DNA of 6,539 bases. Origin: Spirochaetes bacterium RBG_16_67_19 (GTDB lineage: Bacteria; Spirochaetota; Spirochaetia; SZUA-6; DRHE01). A model generated the notes under the pieces. That model was given only the letters and a program-made list of their open reading frames with translations, had not been told where the DNA came from and did no database searches. Location of the stretch: the NCBI GenBank assembly GCA_001829505.1, contig MIBK01000207.1:1-6539 (forward strand), in the 5' to 3' direction. The stretch's first letter is position 1; every line of letters begins with the position of its first letter. A program made the translations under genes and the position numbers. This document shows positions 5,780 to 6,539 of the stretch, in pieces.

Positions 5780-6539
5780 ATGGCTGAGGCGCGCACCCGG
5801 GCCCGTGAGCCCAACCTGCCGGTGGGAAATCCGGCCCAGATGGTAAGCCAGGGCGTGGCCCGGCTCATCAACAACATCAAGTCCGTCATCTACATCGACT
5901 CGCGCAAACTGGAGTACCTGATCGCCGCGCAGATCGCCGGCGGGCACGTGATGCTGGCCGACGCCCACGGCGTGGGCAAGACTTCGCTAGCCAAGGCCCT
6001 GGCCGGCTCCATCCGCTGGACGGAGCCCCAGGAGGACAAGGGCCTGAAGTCCTTCAACCGCATCCAATGCACCGTGGACCTGCTGCCCCAGGACATCCTG
6101 GGCTACAGCCGCTTCCTGGACTCCTCCAGCCGCATCGCCTTCGTGCGGGGGCCGATCTTCGCCCACTACGTGCTGTGCGACGAGATCAACCTGCTCACTC
6201 CCAAGACCCAGGGCTCCTTCTTCCAGGCCATGGAGGAGCAGGCGGTCACCGTGGAGGGGCACACCTACGAGCTGCCGGACCCCTTCTTCATCATCGCCAC
6301 CATGAACCTGAAGGGGGTGCACCTGTTTCCCCTGCCCGCCCCGCAGCTGGACCGCTTCATGATCGAGCTCTCTATGGGCTACCCGGAGCCGGCCGACGAG
6401 GCGGCCATCGTCCGCCAGCACGGCCGCGACGACGCCTGGTCGAGCTTCGCCCCGGCGGTGAGCTCCGCCGAGCTGGTGGAGTGGCAGGCCCAGGTGGACC
6501 AGGTGGAGATCCACCCGGAGATCGTGAACTACATCGTGG
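5780..6539 (+). CDS. MoxR-family AAA+ ATPase (3' end outside window)
   Basis: The first 253 residues of a protein continuing past the window. HVMLADAHGVGKTSLAKAL (residues 56-74) is the Walker A region, with GKT at 66-68. VDLLPQDILG (99-108) is a MoxR-typical block. VLCDEIN (131-137) is Walker B, followed by PKTQGSFFQAMEEQAVTVEG (141-160). FIIATMN (170-176) is sensor 1 and LPAPQLDRFM (185-194) precedes the usual arginine-finger region. This order is diagnostic of the MoxR/AAA_3 group: cytoplasmic ATPases that act as chaperones with von Willebrand factor A and DUF58 partners, often encoded just downstream. Departures from the common form are His63 where Pro is usual (DVPGVGKT) and DEINLL where DEINRA is usual. 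Start 5780 is taken because it follows a promoter; it has no real Shine-Dalgarno. ATG 5840 (Met21) would still leave a complete AAA+ core. Confidence 0.92.
   Translation, partial: MAEARTRAREPNLPVGNPAQMVSQGVARLINNIKSVIYIDSRKLEYLIAAQIAGGHVMLADAHGVGKTSLAKALAGSIRWTEPQEDKGLKSFNRIQCTVDLLPQDILGYSRFLDSSSRIAFVRGPIFAHYVLCDEINLLTPKTQGSFFQAMEEQAVTVEGHTYELPDPFFIIATMNLKGVHLFPLPAPQLDRFMIELSMGYPEPADEAAIVRQHGRDDAWSSFAPAVSSAELVEWQAQVDQVEIHPEIVNYIV

Overview
GC-rich (by eye around 70% G+C) chromosomal DNA with tightly packed genes, from a bacterium with an outer-membrane-type lipoprotein, so probably a diderm. The lineage cannot be fixed from the sequence alone. Spirochaetota or a deltaproteobacterial-type lineage would be my guesses, at low confidence. 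No rRNA, tRNA, CRISPR array, transposase or phage gene is visible. Long open frames opposite or within the genes are shadows typical of GC-rich coding DNA.

Layout. Positions 3-512 (+) hold the C-terminal 169 residues of a PQQ-type glucose/sorbosone dehydrogenase. Its stop codon overlaps by ATGA the start of a small thioredoxin-fold protein (509-880, +) that keeps only one cysteine (WCGQW). After 43 bases comes a 930-residue lipoprotein (924-3716, +) made of an N-terminal DUF5018-like domain, five cadherin-like beta-sandwich repeats and a C-terminal region I do not recognise. This gene converges on a minus-strand DNA adenine methyltransferase (3771-5420, -). The 54-base gap between them carries an inverted repeat.

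Upstream of the methyltransferase on the minus strand, a strong Shine-Dalgarno opens a small reading frame (start 5682). Its first ~50 residues resemble the N-terminal domain of Rnk/GreA-type RNA polymerase secondary-channel factors, and its coding character fades at an intrinsic-terminator-like hairpin (about 5448-5478). The frame itself stays open through the hairpin and into the methyltransferase gene. Divergently, a well-formed sigma70-like promoter (5743-5771) sits 8 bases before the ATG of a MoxR-family AAA+ ATPase (5780 to window end, +).

How the genes work together: the dehydrogenase and thioredoxin-like protein probably form a translationally coupled pair. The lipoprotein, the methyltransferase with its upstream frame, and the MoxR ATPase look like separate transcription units. 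No classical defence island is seen: the methyltransferase has no visible restriction partner inside the window. The most unusual points are the Rnk-like stub with its translated-through terminator, the ~170-residue extension on the methyltransferase, the one-cysteine thioredoxin-like protein, and the unassigned C-terminal part of the lipoprotein.
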